Counted from the stretch's first letter, positions 6,045 through 16,963 are shown. The stretch is 16,963 nt of DNA from an uncultured Gemmatimonadota bacterium (GCA_946887295.1 CAMPKP010000066.1:1-16963), one strand, 5' to 3'. Numbers and translations: made by a program. The notes: generated from the sequence alone by a model not told the origin.

Positions 6045-6415
6045 CCCGGCACGAGCCGCCGGGCCAGCGCGGGAGGAACGGGGATCTCCATCCGCAGGAG
6101 CGCGGTGGAGTAGACCTTGCCCTGGGCGTCGGTCTTCAGCGAGATGGTCCCGCCGCCGTCGAGGGCCTCGTGCAGCAGGAAGTTGAGTGCGTTGAGATTG
6201 GGCAGCTCGAAGCGCTCCACGCCGCTCACCATGCCCCTGAAGTGTCTCGCCACCCGCGCGGCCGTCACTTCTCGCTCCAGTAGAGGGTAGTACTCCGGCT
6301 CCAGTGCGATGAGGCCCACGTTCGCCGTGTTCCCCTTGTCGCCCGACCGCGCGTGCGCCAGGTAGCGGAGTTGGAGGCCCTTCCCGGGCGCCCTGGCCGA
6401 CCGTCGCTGAGCCAT
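6041..6415 (-). CDS. AtuA-like C-terminal (ferredoxin-fold) domain protein, stand-alone
   Basis: A 124-residue protein matching the C-terminal domain of AtuA-family proteins (the family of the Pseudomonas acyclic terpene utilisation protein AtuA). The signature ARSGDKGNTANVGLIAL is near the N-terminus (about residues 22-38), followed by ERFELPNLNALNFLLHEAL. In Pseudomonas AtuA this domain is fused to the large N-terminal domain; here the two are separate genes 52 bp apart in different frames. ATG 6415 is preferred over ATG 6421 because AGGAG lies 9 nt before the former and only 3 nt before the latter. Biochemical function is unknown in the family. Presumably it assembles with the product of the gene directly upstream. 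Confidence 0.88.
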   Translation of the reverse strand: MAQRRSARAPGKGLQLRYLAHARSGDKGNTANVGLIALEPEYYPLLEREVTAARVARHFRGMVSGVERFELPNLNALNFLLHEALDGGGTISLKTDAQGKVYSTALLRMEIPVPPALARRLVPG

Positions 6416-6430
6416 GCGCATTCTCTCCTG

Positions 6431-6460
6431 TGGGTGGCGATCCGATGGGTGGCGATCCGA
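6431..6460. repeat. Perfect 15-bp tandem duplication between the two AtuA genes
   Basis: TGGGTGGCGATCCGA occurs twice without a mismatch (6431-6445 and 6446-6460), followed by a further partial TCCG. It fills most of the 52-bp spacer between the stop of the AtuA N-terminal gene and the ribosome site of the C-terminal gene. It looks like a recent slippage duplication and moves the second gene's ribosome site away from the first gene's stop codon. Confidence 0.9.
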
Positions 6461-6467
6461 TCCGCGA

Positions 6468-7844
6468 TCAGGCGGAGAGAATCTCCACCTTCACGTGCTG
6501 CTCGATCTCGCGCCGATCCACCAGCGCCGGCCAGTAGGCCACCACTTCCTCCACCGCCGGGCGCCCGCCGGCGAACCCCGTGACGCTCGGCGGCCCGGTC
6601 AGCACCAGCGGCGCGATCTCGCGGGTGAACCGATCGACCGGAGCCTTGTCGCGCGCACGCACGCCGACCCGGAGCTGCACCTCGGGCAGGTCCGGGCACG
6701 GAGGGCCGCTCAGCCGACCGTGGGTCGCGTCGACGCCTACAAACTCGGTGAGGATCTGCTCGAATTCCAGACCGAGGTCCGCCAGGCGCTGGCGGAGAAT
6801 CCGGTCGGCGGCCTTGGCCTTGTCGTAGGCATCCGGCCACGCATAGACGAGCGTGCCGACAGCCTTGTATCCATAGAAGTAGGCGATCGAGACCTTCAGC
6901 ATGGGCGTCCGGGGCCCTCCCTCGATGCCGGACACCCGCACCCGGTTCCGCCCCGCCTGGCGGAGGCGGATGCTGGTGAAGTCGGCCACGCCGTCCGGGG
7001 TTATGTAGCTCCGCGGATCGCCCATCTCGTAGACCAGCTGCTCCGTCACCGACGCGACCGACACGACACCGCCGGTGCCCGGATGCTTGGTCACGACGAA
7101 GCTGCCGTCCGCCGACGCCTCGACGATCGGAAAGCCCGGGTCGGCCATGCCCTTCACCGAGCGCCATCCCTTGAGGAGGTTGCCGCCCGAGGCCTGCGCG
7201 CCGCACTCGATGATGTGCCCGGCGACGGTGCCGGCCGCCACCTTGTCCCAGTCCTCCGGCGACCACCCGAACTCGTGGAAGATCGGCCCCAGCGTGAGCC
7301 CGGTGTCGGTGACGCGCCCCGTGACGACCACGTCGGCCCCGCCGCGGAGCGCCTCCACCATCGGCGCCATGCCCAGGTAGGCGTTGGCCGACAGGACCCG
7401 ATCGCGGATCTCGGAAAGCGGACGGCCGGTCTCCATGTCCGCCAGGGTGTGACCCCGGCCGATCAGCTCGTCGAGCCGGCCGAGGATGTCGTCACCCGTC
7501 ACCAGCCCGACCCGCAGCCGTCCGGCGAGGCCGAGCTTGCGCGCCACGTCCAGCACCGCCTCGGCACAGCCCCGGGGGTTCACCCCGCCGGCGTTGGAGG
7601 TGACCTTGATGCCGCGCTCCACGATGTCCGGAAGAATGCGCTCCATCAGCGGCACGAAGTCCCTGGCATATCCGGCACGCGGGTCGCGCGACTTCTGTTT
7701 CTGCATGATGGACATCGTGACTTCGGCGAGGTAGTCCATCATCAGGTAGTCGATGGGACCGCCGCGCACCTGCCGCACCGGCGCCTCGAGCCAGTCACCC
7801 CAGAACCCCTGGCCGGCGGCGATCCGCACGACCCGCCCGCTCAT
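6468..7844 (-). CDS. AtuA-like family protein, N-terminal domain (DUF1446)
   Basis: A 458-residue cytoplasmic protein of the acyclic terpene utilisation AtuA family (DUF1446). Conserved segments are [16 protein letters not shown] (7-22), [17 protein letters not shown] (31-47), [47 protein letters not shown] and [19 protein letters not shown]. In Pseudomonas, atuA heads the citronellol/geraniol degradation cluster with geranyl-CoA carboxylase and isohexenylglutaconyl-CoA hydratase. AtuA homologues also sit beside acyl-CoA carboxylases elsewhere, but no reaction is established. The Gly-rich N-terminus hints at nucleotide or CoA binding; this is inference. ATG 7844 overlaps the protease stop as ATGA, with AGGAG 7 nt upstream. 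The usual C-terminal domain is encoded by the next gene. Summed length (about 580 residues) equals a normal fused AtuA. Confidence 0.92.
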   Translation of the reverse strand: MSGRVVRIAAGQGFWGDWLEAPVRQVRGGPIDYLMMDYLAEVTMSIMQKQKSRDPRAGYARDFVPLMERILPDIVERGIKVTSNAGGVNPRGCAEAVLDVARKLGLAGRLRVGLVTGDDILGRLDELIGRGHTLADMETGRPLSEIRDRVLSANAYLGMAPMVEALRGGADVVVTGRVTDTGLTLGPIFHEFGWSPEDWDKVAAGTVAGHIIECGAQASGGNLLKGWRSVKGMADPGFPIVEASADGSFVVTKHPGTGGVVSVASVTEQLVYEMGDPRSYITPDGVADFTSIRLRQAGRNRVRVSGIEGGPRTPMLKVSIAYFYGYKAVGTLVYAWPDAYDKAKAADRILRQRLADLGLEFEQILTEFVGVDATHGRLSGPPCPDLPEVQLRVGVRARDKAPVDRFTREIAPLVLTGPPSVTGFAGGRPAVEEVVAYWPALVDRREIEQHVKVEILSA

Positions 7845-10663
7845 CGCCCGCTCCTGTCGGGGAGGCCGCTCTCGCGGGTCCACACCTGCTCGCCGACGCG
7901 CACGAGCACCACGCCGAGCGGTGAGAAGCCTGCCGGCATGGGCCAGGGATCCGGCGGGAGACCGAAGCGCAGCGAGGCGCGCTGCCGAGGCGCGACGCGC
8001 GTCTCGCCCGCCGCGGCGGGAGCCACAGCCACCGCGGAATCCGCGTACAGCCGGATGGTGGCCGTGACGCTCCACGGGCGTTCGTCGGAGGCGTCCGCGA
8101 AGCCGGGAAACAGCGTCACCTCGGCGCGGGTGTCGCCGTGGCCATCGGGGAGCACCGTGCTGAGACGTCCGAAGGCGTACTCCATGGGATCCTGGGCGAT
8201 CTGCCGGCCCACCGAATCGAGCACCGTCACCCCGAAGTCGGTGAATCTGCCCCATTGCTCGCGGCTCATCGCGATATCGACCTCGAGGCCGGTAGCCCAT
8301 GCGGGAATGTCGAACGGGATGCGCCGCACGGATGACCCGGTCGCCCGCACGGTGTCCCGGCGCTGGGCGCCTCGCAACCGCAGCTCGACGCCTGCATCCA
8401 CCGGCTGGCGGGTCACGTTGACCAGGTCGGCGCTGACGACGTCACCCTCGCGGCCGGCGGCGATCGTGAACGGGGCCTGGACGACCGTGGCGGTGAGCGT
8501 CATCCCGGAGCCGAGGGCGGGTGAAGCGGCGACCTGATACTCGCCGCGCACCGCGTCGCGCGCATCCACCCGGTAGACCGCCCCGTCCATCCCGCCCAGC
8601 GGACGGGTGCCCGCTTCCCGATACGGTGCCCCGCCGGGCTCGTGGAGATAGGCGAGCCCCCGCTGACCCGGTCCGGACGCGACCCGCACCTCGAACGGCC
8701 GGGCGCTGTCCGCGGCGAAGAACGACCGCAGGGTCTCGCCGGCGCCGACCGGGGTGGCCCGGCGGAGCGCGACAGCCGTGTCGGCCACTTCTGCCGCCAC
8801 GACCACCGTCGTCACCAGATGGAACCCCGGCCCGGCGAGCGTATCGTCAGGCCACCCCGAAACGACGCCGGTGTACGCACCCGGCGCGGCCAGCCCCTCG
8901 CCATCGTAGCGCAGCTCGACGGTGGTCACCTCGTCCCCGAGCGTGACGGCGCGTGGCCCGGTGAGCCACGGCACGTCGCTTCTGAGCGCATACGAGGCCG
9001 GTGCCGCACCGCTCGGGCGTCTGATCTCGAATCGCCGGACGCCGGTCCTCCCCGCCCGCGGGGAGGCCACGACCCAGGCGGCGGTCGTCCTGCCGCCGGG
9101 AACGGTCACCTCGACGTCCGGCGCCTTGCCGCCGCCCAGCAGCCAGCGGTACGCCGAATCCACGTCCGGCAGTCCTCGCCCCTCGTCGAGGTAGCCGGCC
9201 TGGGGCGCGGGGCGGCCGGTCGCCATCAGTGCCTGGCGAAAGGCCCGTGCGTCGGCCGGCCGCTGCTCGGGCGGCAGCGCGGAGAGAAGCAGCGCCGCCA
9301 GGCCCGCGACGTGGGGCGCCGCCATGCTGGTCCCCTGCTTCACCTCGTCCCCCGCATTCCACAGGGGCACGCTGCTGTAGGCCACGGCAGGCGCGACGAT
9401 GTCCGGCTTCGCCACCTCGCCGCCCCGCGCGCTGAAGTCCGCGATGATCTCCTCGGCGCCGCCGCCCGGCCCGGGCGGGAGAAAGACGGGAGGGATCGTG
9501 CCGCCCACCGAGATCGCCCGGCTGGCCGATCCGGGGAAGCCGATGGTCGACAGACCGGGACCATCGTTGCCGGCGCTCACCGTGAGGACGGTCGCGGGGT
9601 GGGCGGCGACCACCGAGTCCACCAGGATGTCGATCCGCGCCTCGCCCTCCCGCTCGTTGCCCACGCCGAAACTGAGATTGATGACCAGCGGCTGCCGCCG
9701 ACCCGCCGCGAAGCGAATGGCGTAGTCCATCGCGGCCACGATCGAGCCGGCGGTGGAGACGCTGCCGTTGGCGCCGTTGGAGATCTTCAGGCCGAGCATC
9801 TGCGCGCCGGGCGCCACGCCGTCGAATCCGCTGACGCCGTACAGGTCGTTCGCACCGGCGATCCCCGCCACATGGGTGCCGTGGGAGTCGAGCGCGAAGA
9901 CCAGGGCGAGCACCGGCTCGCCCCCGCGCTCCGAAAGATTCGCCGCCAGGTTCACCCTGGGCGCACGGCCGCGCGGCGCCCACCCGAAGGTGTCCCGGCC
10001 GAGCAGATAGTCGCGCACCGGTCGCTCGCCGGCGAGCGACCCGTCGCCGTCGGTGTCGGCGAGCACGACCCACCCGTCGGTGGCGCGGGTGACGACCACC
10101 GCCAAGGTGTCGGTCGCGTCACCGTCGCGATCGAGATCGGCAGCGGGCGGCTGCCCCAGCGACAACTCTCGCAGCGTCCCGGCGTAGTAGGGTCCCGTGG
10201 TGTTGAGGGCCACCACGCTGCCGAAGCCGCCCAGCCGGCGGCCGGCGATCTCCACCGTGTCGCGACGCGGCGTCACGCGGGTCAGCTCCACGATCCCCTC
10301 GCCCGAGAAATCGCGCAGGTCCACCAGCTTGGGGTCGCCGCTGGAGGTGGTGCGCAGCCCGGGCACGCCCGGATCCACTCCCGTATCGAGAATGGCGATC
10401 AGCACCCCGCGGCCGTCCCCCGTCGGGTGTTCCCTGACGAACCGATCGGCGCCGGTGCTGGCGAGCGGCATCCATCCGTGGGCGTACGCCACCTCCGGAG
10501 GGGCCAGCCGCGTGACCTTCTCCTCCACGACCGGAACCCGCACCGATGGAGAGGTCCGGGACGCGGGATCGACGCGCGGCTCCGGCGGAGCGGCAGCCGG
10601 CTTGTGGGGAGGCGGAGCGCAGGCGAGCACGATCGCCAGGGCCAGCGAGCCGAGAAGGCGCAT
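7841..10663 (-). CDS. Subtilisin-family (S8) serine protease lipoprotein, tripeptidyl-peptidase-II-like
   Basis: A 940-residue secreted protease. The signal ends in a lipobox, VLAC, with the lipidated Cys at residue 15, then a Pro/Ala-rich linker. The catalytic triad is Asp93 in [13 protein letters not shown], His261 in [12 protein letters not shown] and Ser446 in [16 protein letters not shown]. The oxyanion Asn is N366 in VSAGNDGPG. The ~168-residue Asp-His spacing (usually ~30 in subtilisins) and the phrases [20 protein letters not shown] and ADTDGDGSL are typical of tripeptidyl peptidase II. The spacer has Asp-rich turns (DLDRDGD, DTDGDG) that could bind calcium. Residues about 515-940 are beta-sandwich-like. 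It should act in the periplasm or on the cell surface. ATG 10663 lies 6 bp after the carboxylase stop, and the 3' end overlaps the AtuA gene by ATGA. Its link to the CoA pathway is unexplained. Confidence 0.93.
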   Translation of the reverse strand: MRLLGSLALAIVLACAPPPHKPAAAPPEPRVDPASRTSPSVRVPVVEEKVTRLAPPEVAYAHGWMPLASTGADRFVREHPTGDGRGVLIAILDTGVDPGVPGLRTTSSGDPKLVDLRDFSGEGIVELTRVTPRRDTVEIAGRRLGGFGSVVALNTTGPYYAGTLRELSLGQPPAADLDRDGDATDTLAVVVTRATDGWVVLADTDGDGSLAGERPVRDYLLGRDTFGWAPRGRAPRVNLAANLSERGGEPVLALVFALDSHGTHVAGIAGANDLYGVSGFDGVAPGAQMLGLKISNGANGSVSTAGSIVAAMDYAIRFAAGRRQPLVINLSFGVGNEREGEARIDILVDSVVAAHPATVLTVSAGNDGPGLSTIGFPGSASRAISVGGTIPPVFLPPGPGGGAEEIIADFSARGGEVAKPDIVAPAVAYSSVPLWNAGDEVKQGTSMAAPHVAGLAALLLSALPPEQRPADARAFRQALMATGRPAPQAGYLDEGRGLPDVDSAYRWLLGGGKAPDVEVTVPGGRTTAAWVVASPRAGRTGVRRFEIRRPSGAAPASYALRSDVPWLTGPRAVTLGDEVTTVELRYDGEGLAAPGAYTGVVSGWPDDTLAGPGFHLVTTVVVAAEVADTAVALRRATPVGAGETLRSFFAADSARPFEVRVASGPGQRGLAYLHEPGGAPYREAGTRPLGGMDGAVYRVDARDAVRGEYQVAASPALGSGMTLTATVVQAPFTIAAGREGDVVSADLVNVTRQPVDAGVELRLRGAQRRDTVRATGSSVRRIPFDIPAWATGLEVDIAMSREQWGRFTDFGVTVLDSVGRQIAQDPMEYAFGRLSTVLPDGHGDTRAEVTLFPGFADASDERPWSVTATIRLYADSAVAVAPAAAGETRVAPRQRASLRFGLPPDPWPMPAGFSPLGVVLVRVGEQVWTRESGLPDRSGR

Positions 10664-10669
10664 GAGCGG

Positions 10670-12313
10670 TTAGCGGGCGGCGCCCGCGTCCAGGGGCGGC
10701 AGCACGAAGGCGCCGAGGTGGGGGCCGGCGTAGTTGGCGCAGACCCGAAGCGCGAAGGCGAGCTGGGTGCGGGTCTCCTCGGGCGTGACGATGGCGTCCA
10801 CGTGGCCCCGCGCCGCAGCATGGCGGGCGTCGAGCTGCATCTCGTAGTCGGCGCGCATGGACTCCATCGAGCGCTGGACCTCCGGCGCGACCTCGCGCTG
10901 CTCCCGCCGGGCCCGCTCGATCTCCGGCCCGTGCACCGCCATCACGGCCGACTCCCCCTCCATCACCCCCATGCGCCCGGTGGGCCAGGAGAGAATGAAG
11001 TCGGGATCGAATCCCTGCCCCGCCATGGCGTAGTAACCCGCGCCCGACGCGTGGTTCACCGTGAGCACGATCTTCGGCACCGCGGCGGTCGCCATGGCCT
11101 CGACGAAGCGCGCACCCGCCCTGATGATCCCGGAGTGCTCCGCCTCCGGCCCGACCATGAACCCGCTCACGTCCTGCACGAAGAGAATCGGAATCGCCTC
11201 CCGGCTGGCCGTCTCGATGAAGTAGGCGACCTTTTCCGCGCTTCCGGTGTAGAGGATCCCGCCGAACCGGGGGCGCTCACCGGAACGGGTCTTGACGAGG
11301 CCGCGCTGGTTCGCGATCACCGCGACGGGCCATCCCCCGATGTGCGCGTGACCGCAGATCATCTCCTTGGCGACCTCCGGCTGGAACTCGTCGAGGGCGC
11401 CGCCGTCGAGCAGACAGGCCAGCACGTGGCGCATGTCGTAGGAGAGGCGATGGTCGTGAGGGAGGATGTCGTACAGGTCGGTCGGCGGCCGGAGCGGCGG
11501 CCGCTCGGTGAGGACCCGGTGACGGACGCCGTCCACCCGGGGCAGCCGGCCGACGTACTCGCGGATCCGCTCGAGGCATTCCCGGTCGTTCGCCGCGCGG
11601 TAGTGGGCAACGGCACTCAGCTCGGTGTGGGTGCGCGCCCCGCCCAGCGTTTCGGCGTCGATGGTCTGGCCGGTTGCGCCCTTCACCAGGTTGGGGCCGC
11701 CCAGGCCCATGAAGCTGGTGCCCTCGACCATGAAGATCACGTCGGAGAGCGCCGGGAGATAGGCTCCGCCGGCGACGCAGCTCCCCATCACGGCGCTGAT
11801 CTGCGGCACCCGCAGGTACCGCCGCATGATGGAGTTGTAGTAGAAGATCCGGGCGGCGCCGTACTGGCCGGGGAAGACGCCGCCCTGGTACGGAAGGTTC
11901 ACGCCGGCGCTGTCCACCAGATAGACGATGGGTACCCGCTGGCGCATCGCCACTTCCTGCGCGCGGAGAATCTTCCGGATGGTCTCGGGCCACCACGATC
12001 CGGCCTTCACGGTCGCGTCGTTCGCCACTACGACCACCTCGCGGCCCTCGACGACGCCCACGCCGGTGATCACGCCCGCACCGGGCGCCTGCCCCTCGTA
12101 CTGATCGTGCGCCACCAGCAGGCCGAGCTCCAGCCACGGCGCGCCCGGATCGAGGAGGCCTTGCACCCGCTCGCGCGGCGACAGCTTCCCCTGGGCGTGC
12201 ATCTTCGCGACCCGGGCCGCCCCGCCGCCTTCCTGAAGCCGCGCCGCCAGCCGAAGGTACTCTTCGCTGAGCTGCCGGAGACGGCTCTCCTTCGACTGCG
12301 CGGAGGTAGTCAC
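10670..12313 (-). CDS. Acyl-CoA carboxylase carboxyltransferase (beta) subunit, methylcrotonyl-CoA carboxylase type
   Basis: A 547-residue carboxyltransferase that moves the carboxyl group from carboxybiotin to an acyl-CoA. Methylcrotonyl/geranyl-CoA carboxylase-type signatures are KLSPRERVQGLLDPGAPWLE, VVVANDATVKAGSWWPETIR, IVYLVDSAGVNLP, VMGSCVAGGAYLPALSD and LGGPNLVKGATGQTIDAETL. C-terminal segments are FVQDVSGFMVG and SGAGYYAMAGQGFDPDF. It lacks the propionyl-CoA carboxylase signature around NDSGGARIQEG. The usual DSGG is DSAG here. Substrate is probably 3-methylcrotonyl-CoA or a longer isoprenyl acyl-CoA. GTG 12313 is chosen: it has GAGG 7 nt upstream, gives a normal family length, and follows the preceding stop by 8 bp. 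An upstream GTG at 12349 would overlap that gene. No biotin carboxylase or biotin-carrier subunit is encoded in this window. Confidence 0.93.
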   Translation of the reverse strand: MTTSAQSKESRLRQLSEEYLRLAARLQEGGGAARVAKMHAQGKLSPRERVQGLLDPGAPWLELGLLVAHDQYEGQAPGAGVITGVGVVEGREVVVVANDATVKAGSWWPETIRKILRAQEVAMRQRVPIVYLVDSAGVNLPYQGGVFPGQYGAARIFYYNSIMRRYLRVPQISAVMGSCVAGGAYLPALSDVIFMVEGTSFMGLGGPNLVKGATGQTIDAETLGGARTHTELSAVAHYRAANDRECLERIREYVGRLPRVDGVRHRVLTERPPLRPPTDLYDILPHDHRLSYDMRHVLACLLDGGALDEFQPEVAKEMICGHAHIGGWPVAVIANQRGLVKTRSGERPRFGGILYTGSAEKVAYFIETASREAIPILFVQDVSGFMVGPEAEHSGIIRAGARFVEAMATAAVPKIVLTVNHASGAGYYAMAGQGFDPDFILSWPTGRMGVMEGESAVMAVHGPEIERARREQREVAPEVQRSMESMRADYEMQLDARHAAARGHVDAIVTPEETRTQLAFALRVCANYAGPHLGAFVLPPLDAGAAR

Positions 12314-12321
12314 GGCGGGCC

Positions 12322-12750
12322 TCAGGGCTCGAGGTGCTCGACCGCCCACGACTCGATGTAGTCGATGAGGTCGGAGGTGGGCGTGCCGGGTCCGAACAGC
12401 CGGCCGATCCCCTGCTCGCCGAGCGCCGCCATGTCCTCGGCGGGGATGATGCCGCCGCCGGTGACCAGGATGTCGGGCCGGCCCGCTTCCACCATCAGCT
12501 GGCGGACTCGCGGAAAGAGGGTCATGTGCGCGCCGGAGAGGATCGAGAGCCCGACCACGTCCACGTCCTCCTGCACCGCGGCGGTCGCGATCATCTCGGG
12601 AGTCTGATGGAGCCCGGTGTACACGACTTCCATGCCGGCGTCGCGCAGGGCGGCCGCGACGACCTTGGCGCCCCGGTCGTGGCCGTCCAGGCCCGGCTTG
12701 GCCACCAGCACGCGGATCGGCCGCGGAAGCGAGTGTTGCGAGCCCGGCAT
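12322..12750 (-). CDS. Cobalamin-binding small subunit of an acyl-CoA mutase
   Basis: A 142-residue B12-binding domain protein, the partner of the mutase large subunit encoded 1.9 kb upstream in the same operon. After a short leader it has [19 protein letters not shown] with the base-off/His-on motif D22-x-H24-x-x-G27, whose His replaces dimethylbenzimidazole as cobalt ligand. GLSILSGAH (67-75) and VTGGGIIP (96-103) complete the cobalamin pocket. The length equals the stand-alone small subunits of isobutyryl-CoA, 2-hydroxyisobutyryl-CoA and archaeal-type methylmalonyl-CoA mutases, which cannot be told apart from this subunit. ATG 12750 starts 2 bp after the HAD stop. Ribosome-site spacing is poor (GGAG at 13 nt), so translational coupling is likely. 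Two unrelated genes separate it from the large-subunit gene. Confidence 0.93.
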   Translation of the reverse strand: MPGSQHSLPRPIRVLVAKPGLDGHDRGAKVVAAALRDAGMEVVYTGLHQTPEMIATAAVQEDVDVVGLSILSGAHMTLFPRVRQLMVEAGRPDILVTGGGIIPAEDMAALGEQGIGRLFGPGTPTSDLIDYIESWAVEHLEP

Positions 12751-12752
12751 CG

Positions 12753-13430
12753 TCAGGTGCGTTCTCCGTTCAGCAGGTCGTCGGCCAGCGCGCCGAGCGA
12801 GTCGAACCTGGGGCAATCGGGCGCGGCGCCGGGGAGGACCAGCCCCAGCAGAGCCGCCGGCATTCCCGCGGCCCGCGCGCCCACCACGTCCACCTCGTAC
12901 AGGTCTCCGACGTACAGCGCCTCCGCCGGCGCGACGCCCAGGGCGTCGAGCGCGGCCCTGAAGATAGCGGGATCAGGCTTTTCCACACCCACCAGAGCCG
13001 AGTCGAGCACCACATCGAAGCGGTCGCGCAGCCCGGCGGCGACCAGGGCTTCCTCCACCCGGCCGTCGCTGTTCGACACCACGCCGAGCCGCAGTCCGGC
13101 CGCGCGGAGCCGGTCCAGCGCCTCGCGCGTGCCGGGCGCGAGCCGGCCCCACAGATGGAGCTCACGATGCAGGCCCTGGAGGCACTCGCCGACTTCTTCC
13201 ATGCGAGCGGCCGGCACGCCGGCGCCGGTGAAGAGCGCCTCGAGGTAGACCCGGGCCCGGTCGCGGTCCGCCCCCCGGGCGTGCTCCGCGGCCCGGGTCG
13301 CGGCGCCGGTGCCCGCGGCGAGCCGCCCGGGATCCAGCGAAATGCCGAGCGCGGCGCCGACGGCGGCCGCCATCCGGTCGTGATCGAGGAAGAGAAGCGT
13401 GTTGCCGGCGTCGAAGAGCACCGCCTTCAA
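12753..13430 (-). CDS. HAD-superfamily hydrolase
   Basis: A 225-residue haloacid-dehalogenase-fold protein. Motif I is VLFDAGNTL with nucleophile D7. Motif II is GVVSNSDGR (S119), motif III is VEKPDPAIF (K151) and motif IV is [13 protein letters not shown] (D176, D181). A helical cap lies at about residues 15-95, as in subfamily IA. The second Asp of DxDxT, the general acid/base in phosphatases, is Gly9 here, as in the DxGGT/DxGNT branch, so the reaction is uncertain. TTG 13430 is preferred: it begins [10 protein letters not shown] in the usual position, 26 bp after the previous stop, while all upstream in-frame starts lie inside the previous gene. No clear ribosome site is seen. It lies between the two mutase subunit genes, so a role in cofactor or metabolite housekeeping is possible but unproven. 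Confidence 0.85.
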   Translation of the reverse strand: MKAVLFDAGNTLLFLDHDRMAAAVGAALGISLDPGRLAAGTGAATRAAEHARGADRDRARVYLEALFTGAGVPAARMEEVGECLQGLHRELHLWGRLAPGTREALDRLRAAGLRLGVVSNSDGRVEEALVAAGLRDRFDVVLDSALVGVEKPDPAIFRAALDALGVAPAEALYVGDLYEVDVVGARAAGMPAALLGLVLPGAAPDCPRFDSLGALADDLLNGERT

Positions 13431-14618
13431 CGACGCCGGCAGACGGGCGGGGACGGTCAGCGGAACCGCAGCAGGCCGGCGAGTCCCTCGATCGCATCGC
13501 GGGCCTCGGGCTCGTACACCACGTTCACGTCCACCCCCTGCCGGAGCGCCTCCTCGATCGCGTCGTCCACCACGTCGAGCACCGGCGTCGGCTCGCCCTC
13601 GGCGCGGCAGTCGCGCTCGGTGAGCGCCAGCCTTCCGGTGTCGCCGCAGCGGAATCCGGGCTCGCCCGCGTCGGCGTGGACCAGCAGCGCCCGCACCTGG
13701 CCCCGCGACAGCGCGCGGAGGGTCGGCGTCATGCCGTTGACCGCCCACCCGCTGCCGAGGGACTCCTGCATCTCGCGCACCAGCGCGCGCTCGGAGTCCC
13801 GCTCCCACGCCTCCCGCACCGCGAGGGTGGCCTGGTGCACCAGGGCCGGCGTCGCCTCCTTGGGGTTGAGGCGCGCCGTGCCCAGCACCCGCTCCACCAG
13901 ATAGTTGTGGAGGAACGGCTCGACCGCCGCGGCGTCGGTCCCCGTGCCGGCCAGGACGATGCCGTGCGCCGGGTGGCGCCGATCGATGGCGAAAAGCTCG
14001 CGCGCGATCGCCTCGAAGTGGCGCTGCTTCTCCTCGCGGATCCGGTTGTTGTAGGAGTGCTCGCCCCAGCCCGGGCCGTCCTCGTCGCCGTGAAAACGCT
14101 TGCCTCGGGTGGCCTCGGCCCAGAGGCTGGGAAGCTCACGGGCCCCGAACGCGGTGACCTCGAAGAAGCGGGCCGCGGTCCGGTCGAGCACAACGGTGAG
14201 CAGGCGCCCGAACTCGTCCTCGACCGAGGCCAGCTCGCGGACCAGCGGCGAGGTGTCCACCGCGAGCCGCGACCGGTAGACGAACGGCAGCGGGATCGCC
14301 TCGAAGAGCCCGATCGGCTCGCAGGCGAACAGCGCGATTCCCTGGGTGGAGGGAAGGTTCTCCTGGCTGCGCAGGTGGGTCTGGATCCGATCCAGGTCGC
14401 GCGCGACCTCCTCCTGGATCGCACGGTCGAGCCCCAGCCGGGGCAGCGCCTGCACCACCTCCCGCACCCGGTTCTTGAGCTTGATCAGGTACTTGCCGCG
14501 GCTGCGGTCACGCGGCTCGAGCTTCTGGTAGCAGGTCACCACCCGGTGGTTGCCGGCGTTCACCGCCGCGAGGCGCTGCAGCCGCTCCCGCTCGGTGGCA
14601 CCGTCTCCCCGCGCCCGG

Positions 14619-16294
<1,676 letters not shown>

Positions 16295-16298
<4 letters not shown>

Positions 16299-16963
16299 AG
16301 GCGGGCACCCTGTTTGAGTCCGTCCAGCACCTCGGTGGCCACGTCGTACGGGCTCAGCCGGCCGTCCACCACCTCGTCGAGCCGGTCGCGGATGAGCCGC
16401 TCCGCGTGAGTCTCGTCCCACATCCAGCGCCGTGCGGCGCGGTCCACCACCTCGCGGGTCCGCTCCAGCATGCGGCGGCGGCGGCGCTGCTCCAGCGTCC
16501 CGGACCGGGCGAGCCACTCGTGGTGCCGGTCGAGCGCGGCGATCAGCTCGTCGGTGCCCTCGCCCTTGGCGGCCACCGTGAGCACGACGGCGTGGGCCCA
16601 CGCGCCGTCGCCCGCGCGCTGGTCCTCATCGCCCGGCCGCGTCCGCCCGGCGGGGCGGTAGCCGTGGTGGGCGGGCATGTTGCGATAGGCGTTGCCGCGC
16701 CGGATGCCGAGCGTCACCTCGATCTCGTGGCGCAGCTTGTCGGCGCCGGGGCGGTCCGACTTGTTGACGACGAAGATGTCGGCGGCCTCCATGACGCCGG
16801 ACTTGAGCGTCTGGATGCCGTCTCCCGACTCGGGAACGAGCACGAGGATGGTGGTGTCGGCCATGCGGGCGACGTCGAGCTCGGACTGGCCGACCCCGAC
16901 CGTCTCCACCAGGATGCGGTCGAAGCCGGCGGCATCGAGCAGGTCGCAGACCTCGCGGGTCGA
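16295..16963 (-). CDS. meaB: MeaB/ArgK-type G-protein chaperone of the mutase, C-terminal part (truncated by window edge)
   Basis: The C-terminal 222 residues of a G3E-type GTPase that gates adenosylcobalamin loading and protects B12-dependent mutases from inactivation. The visible part starts with [20 protein letters not shown], then [16 protein letters not shown] (G3/switch region), [20 protein letters not shown], the G4 base-recognition motif NKSD (67-70) and [10 protein letters not shown] (G5 region). The helical dimerisation arm at the end contains [13 protein letters not shown]. The Walker A loop and start lie beyond the right edge. The C-terminus is complete and overlaps the mutase ATG by 4 bp, the expected partner arrangement. 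The operon promoter must also lie outside the window. Confidence 0.95.

Noticed and set aside
6416..6467. Split of AtuA caused by a simple frameshift
   Set aside because: The first gene has a proper stop, and the second has a well-spaced ribosome site and its own ATG. A clean repeat-filled spacer lies between them, which looks like a stable two-gene arrangement.
8642..12361. A 1239-codon open frame on the plus strand
   Set aside because: It lies antisense to the protease and carboxylase genes, whose proteins match known families along their whole length. The plus-strand translation is Arg/Gly/His-rich low-complexity sequence with no domain, as expected from high GC at third codon positions.

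Overview
This 17 kb window is a very GC-rich stretch of chromosome, with strong G/C bias at third codon positions. It comes from a Gram-negative-type bacterium: there is a beta-barrel outer-membrane protein and there are two lipoproteins. Gene content and protein style suggest Gemmatimonadota or a related soil lineage, but that is inference. No tRNA, rRNA, CRISPR array, insertion sequence or phage gene was seen. Nearly all real genes are on the minus strand; only one small lipoprotein gene is on plus. Long open frames on the opposite strand are GC-driven shadows.

Left part (1-5004). The window opens inside the 5' end of an RNase E/G gene that starts at a TTG codon. Next come two candidate terminators and a short-chain-type acyl-CoA dehydrogenase. 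A 138-bp divergent promoter region with inverted repeats separates it from the plus-strand lipoprotein. That gene converges on and overlaps recQ by 29 bp. A small outer-membrane protein gene follows, with a clear intrinsic terminator between it and recQ.

Right part (5098-16963). Eleven tightly packed minus-strand genes look like one operon. In transcription order they are: MeaB-type GTPase (cut by the window edge); cobalamin acyl-CoA mutase large subunit; an archaeo-eukaryotic release-factor-like protein (baeRF/Vms1 type); a HAD hydrolase; the mutase B12-binding small subunit; a methylcrotonyl-CoA-carboxylase-type carboxyltransferase; a tripeptidyl-peptidase-II-like subtilase lipoprotein; AtuA-like protein split into two genes; a LiuC/AtuE-like enoyl-CoA hydratase; and a 59-residue two-helix membrane protein. 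Four junctions are 4-bp ATGA overlaps, which implies translational coupling.

The operon's theme is catabolism of branched acyl-CoA or isoprenoid-derived acids. The mutase would normally be labelled methylmalonyl-CoA mutase. However, it carries Phe and Gln at the two positions that distinguish isobutyryl-CoA mutase from methylmalonyl-CoA mutase (Tyr89/Arg207). Together with the carboxylase and hydratase of the leucine/acyclic-terpene type, this suggests a route that isomerises a branched acyl-CoA (isobutyryl/n-butyryl or pivalyl/isovaleryl) and feeds methylcrotonyl-CoA to methylglutaconyl-CoA to HMG-CoA chemistry. The embedded release-factor-like gene, HAD gene, lipoprotein protease and tiny membrane protein have no known place in such a pathway and are the most novel part of the window.
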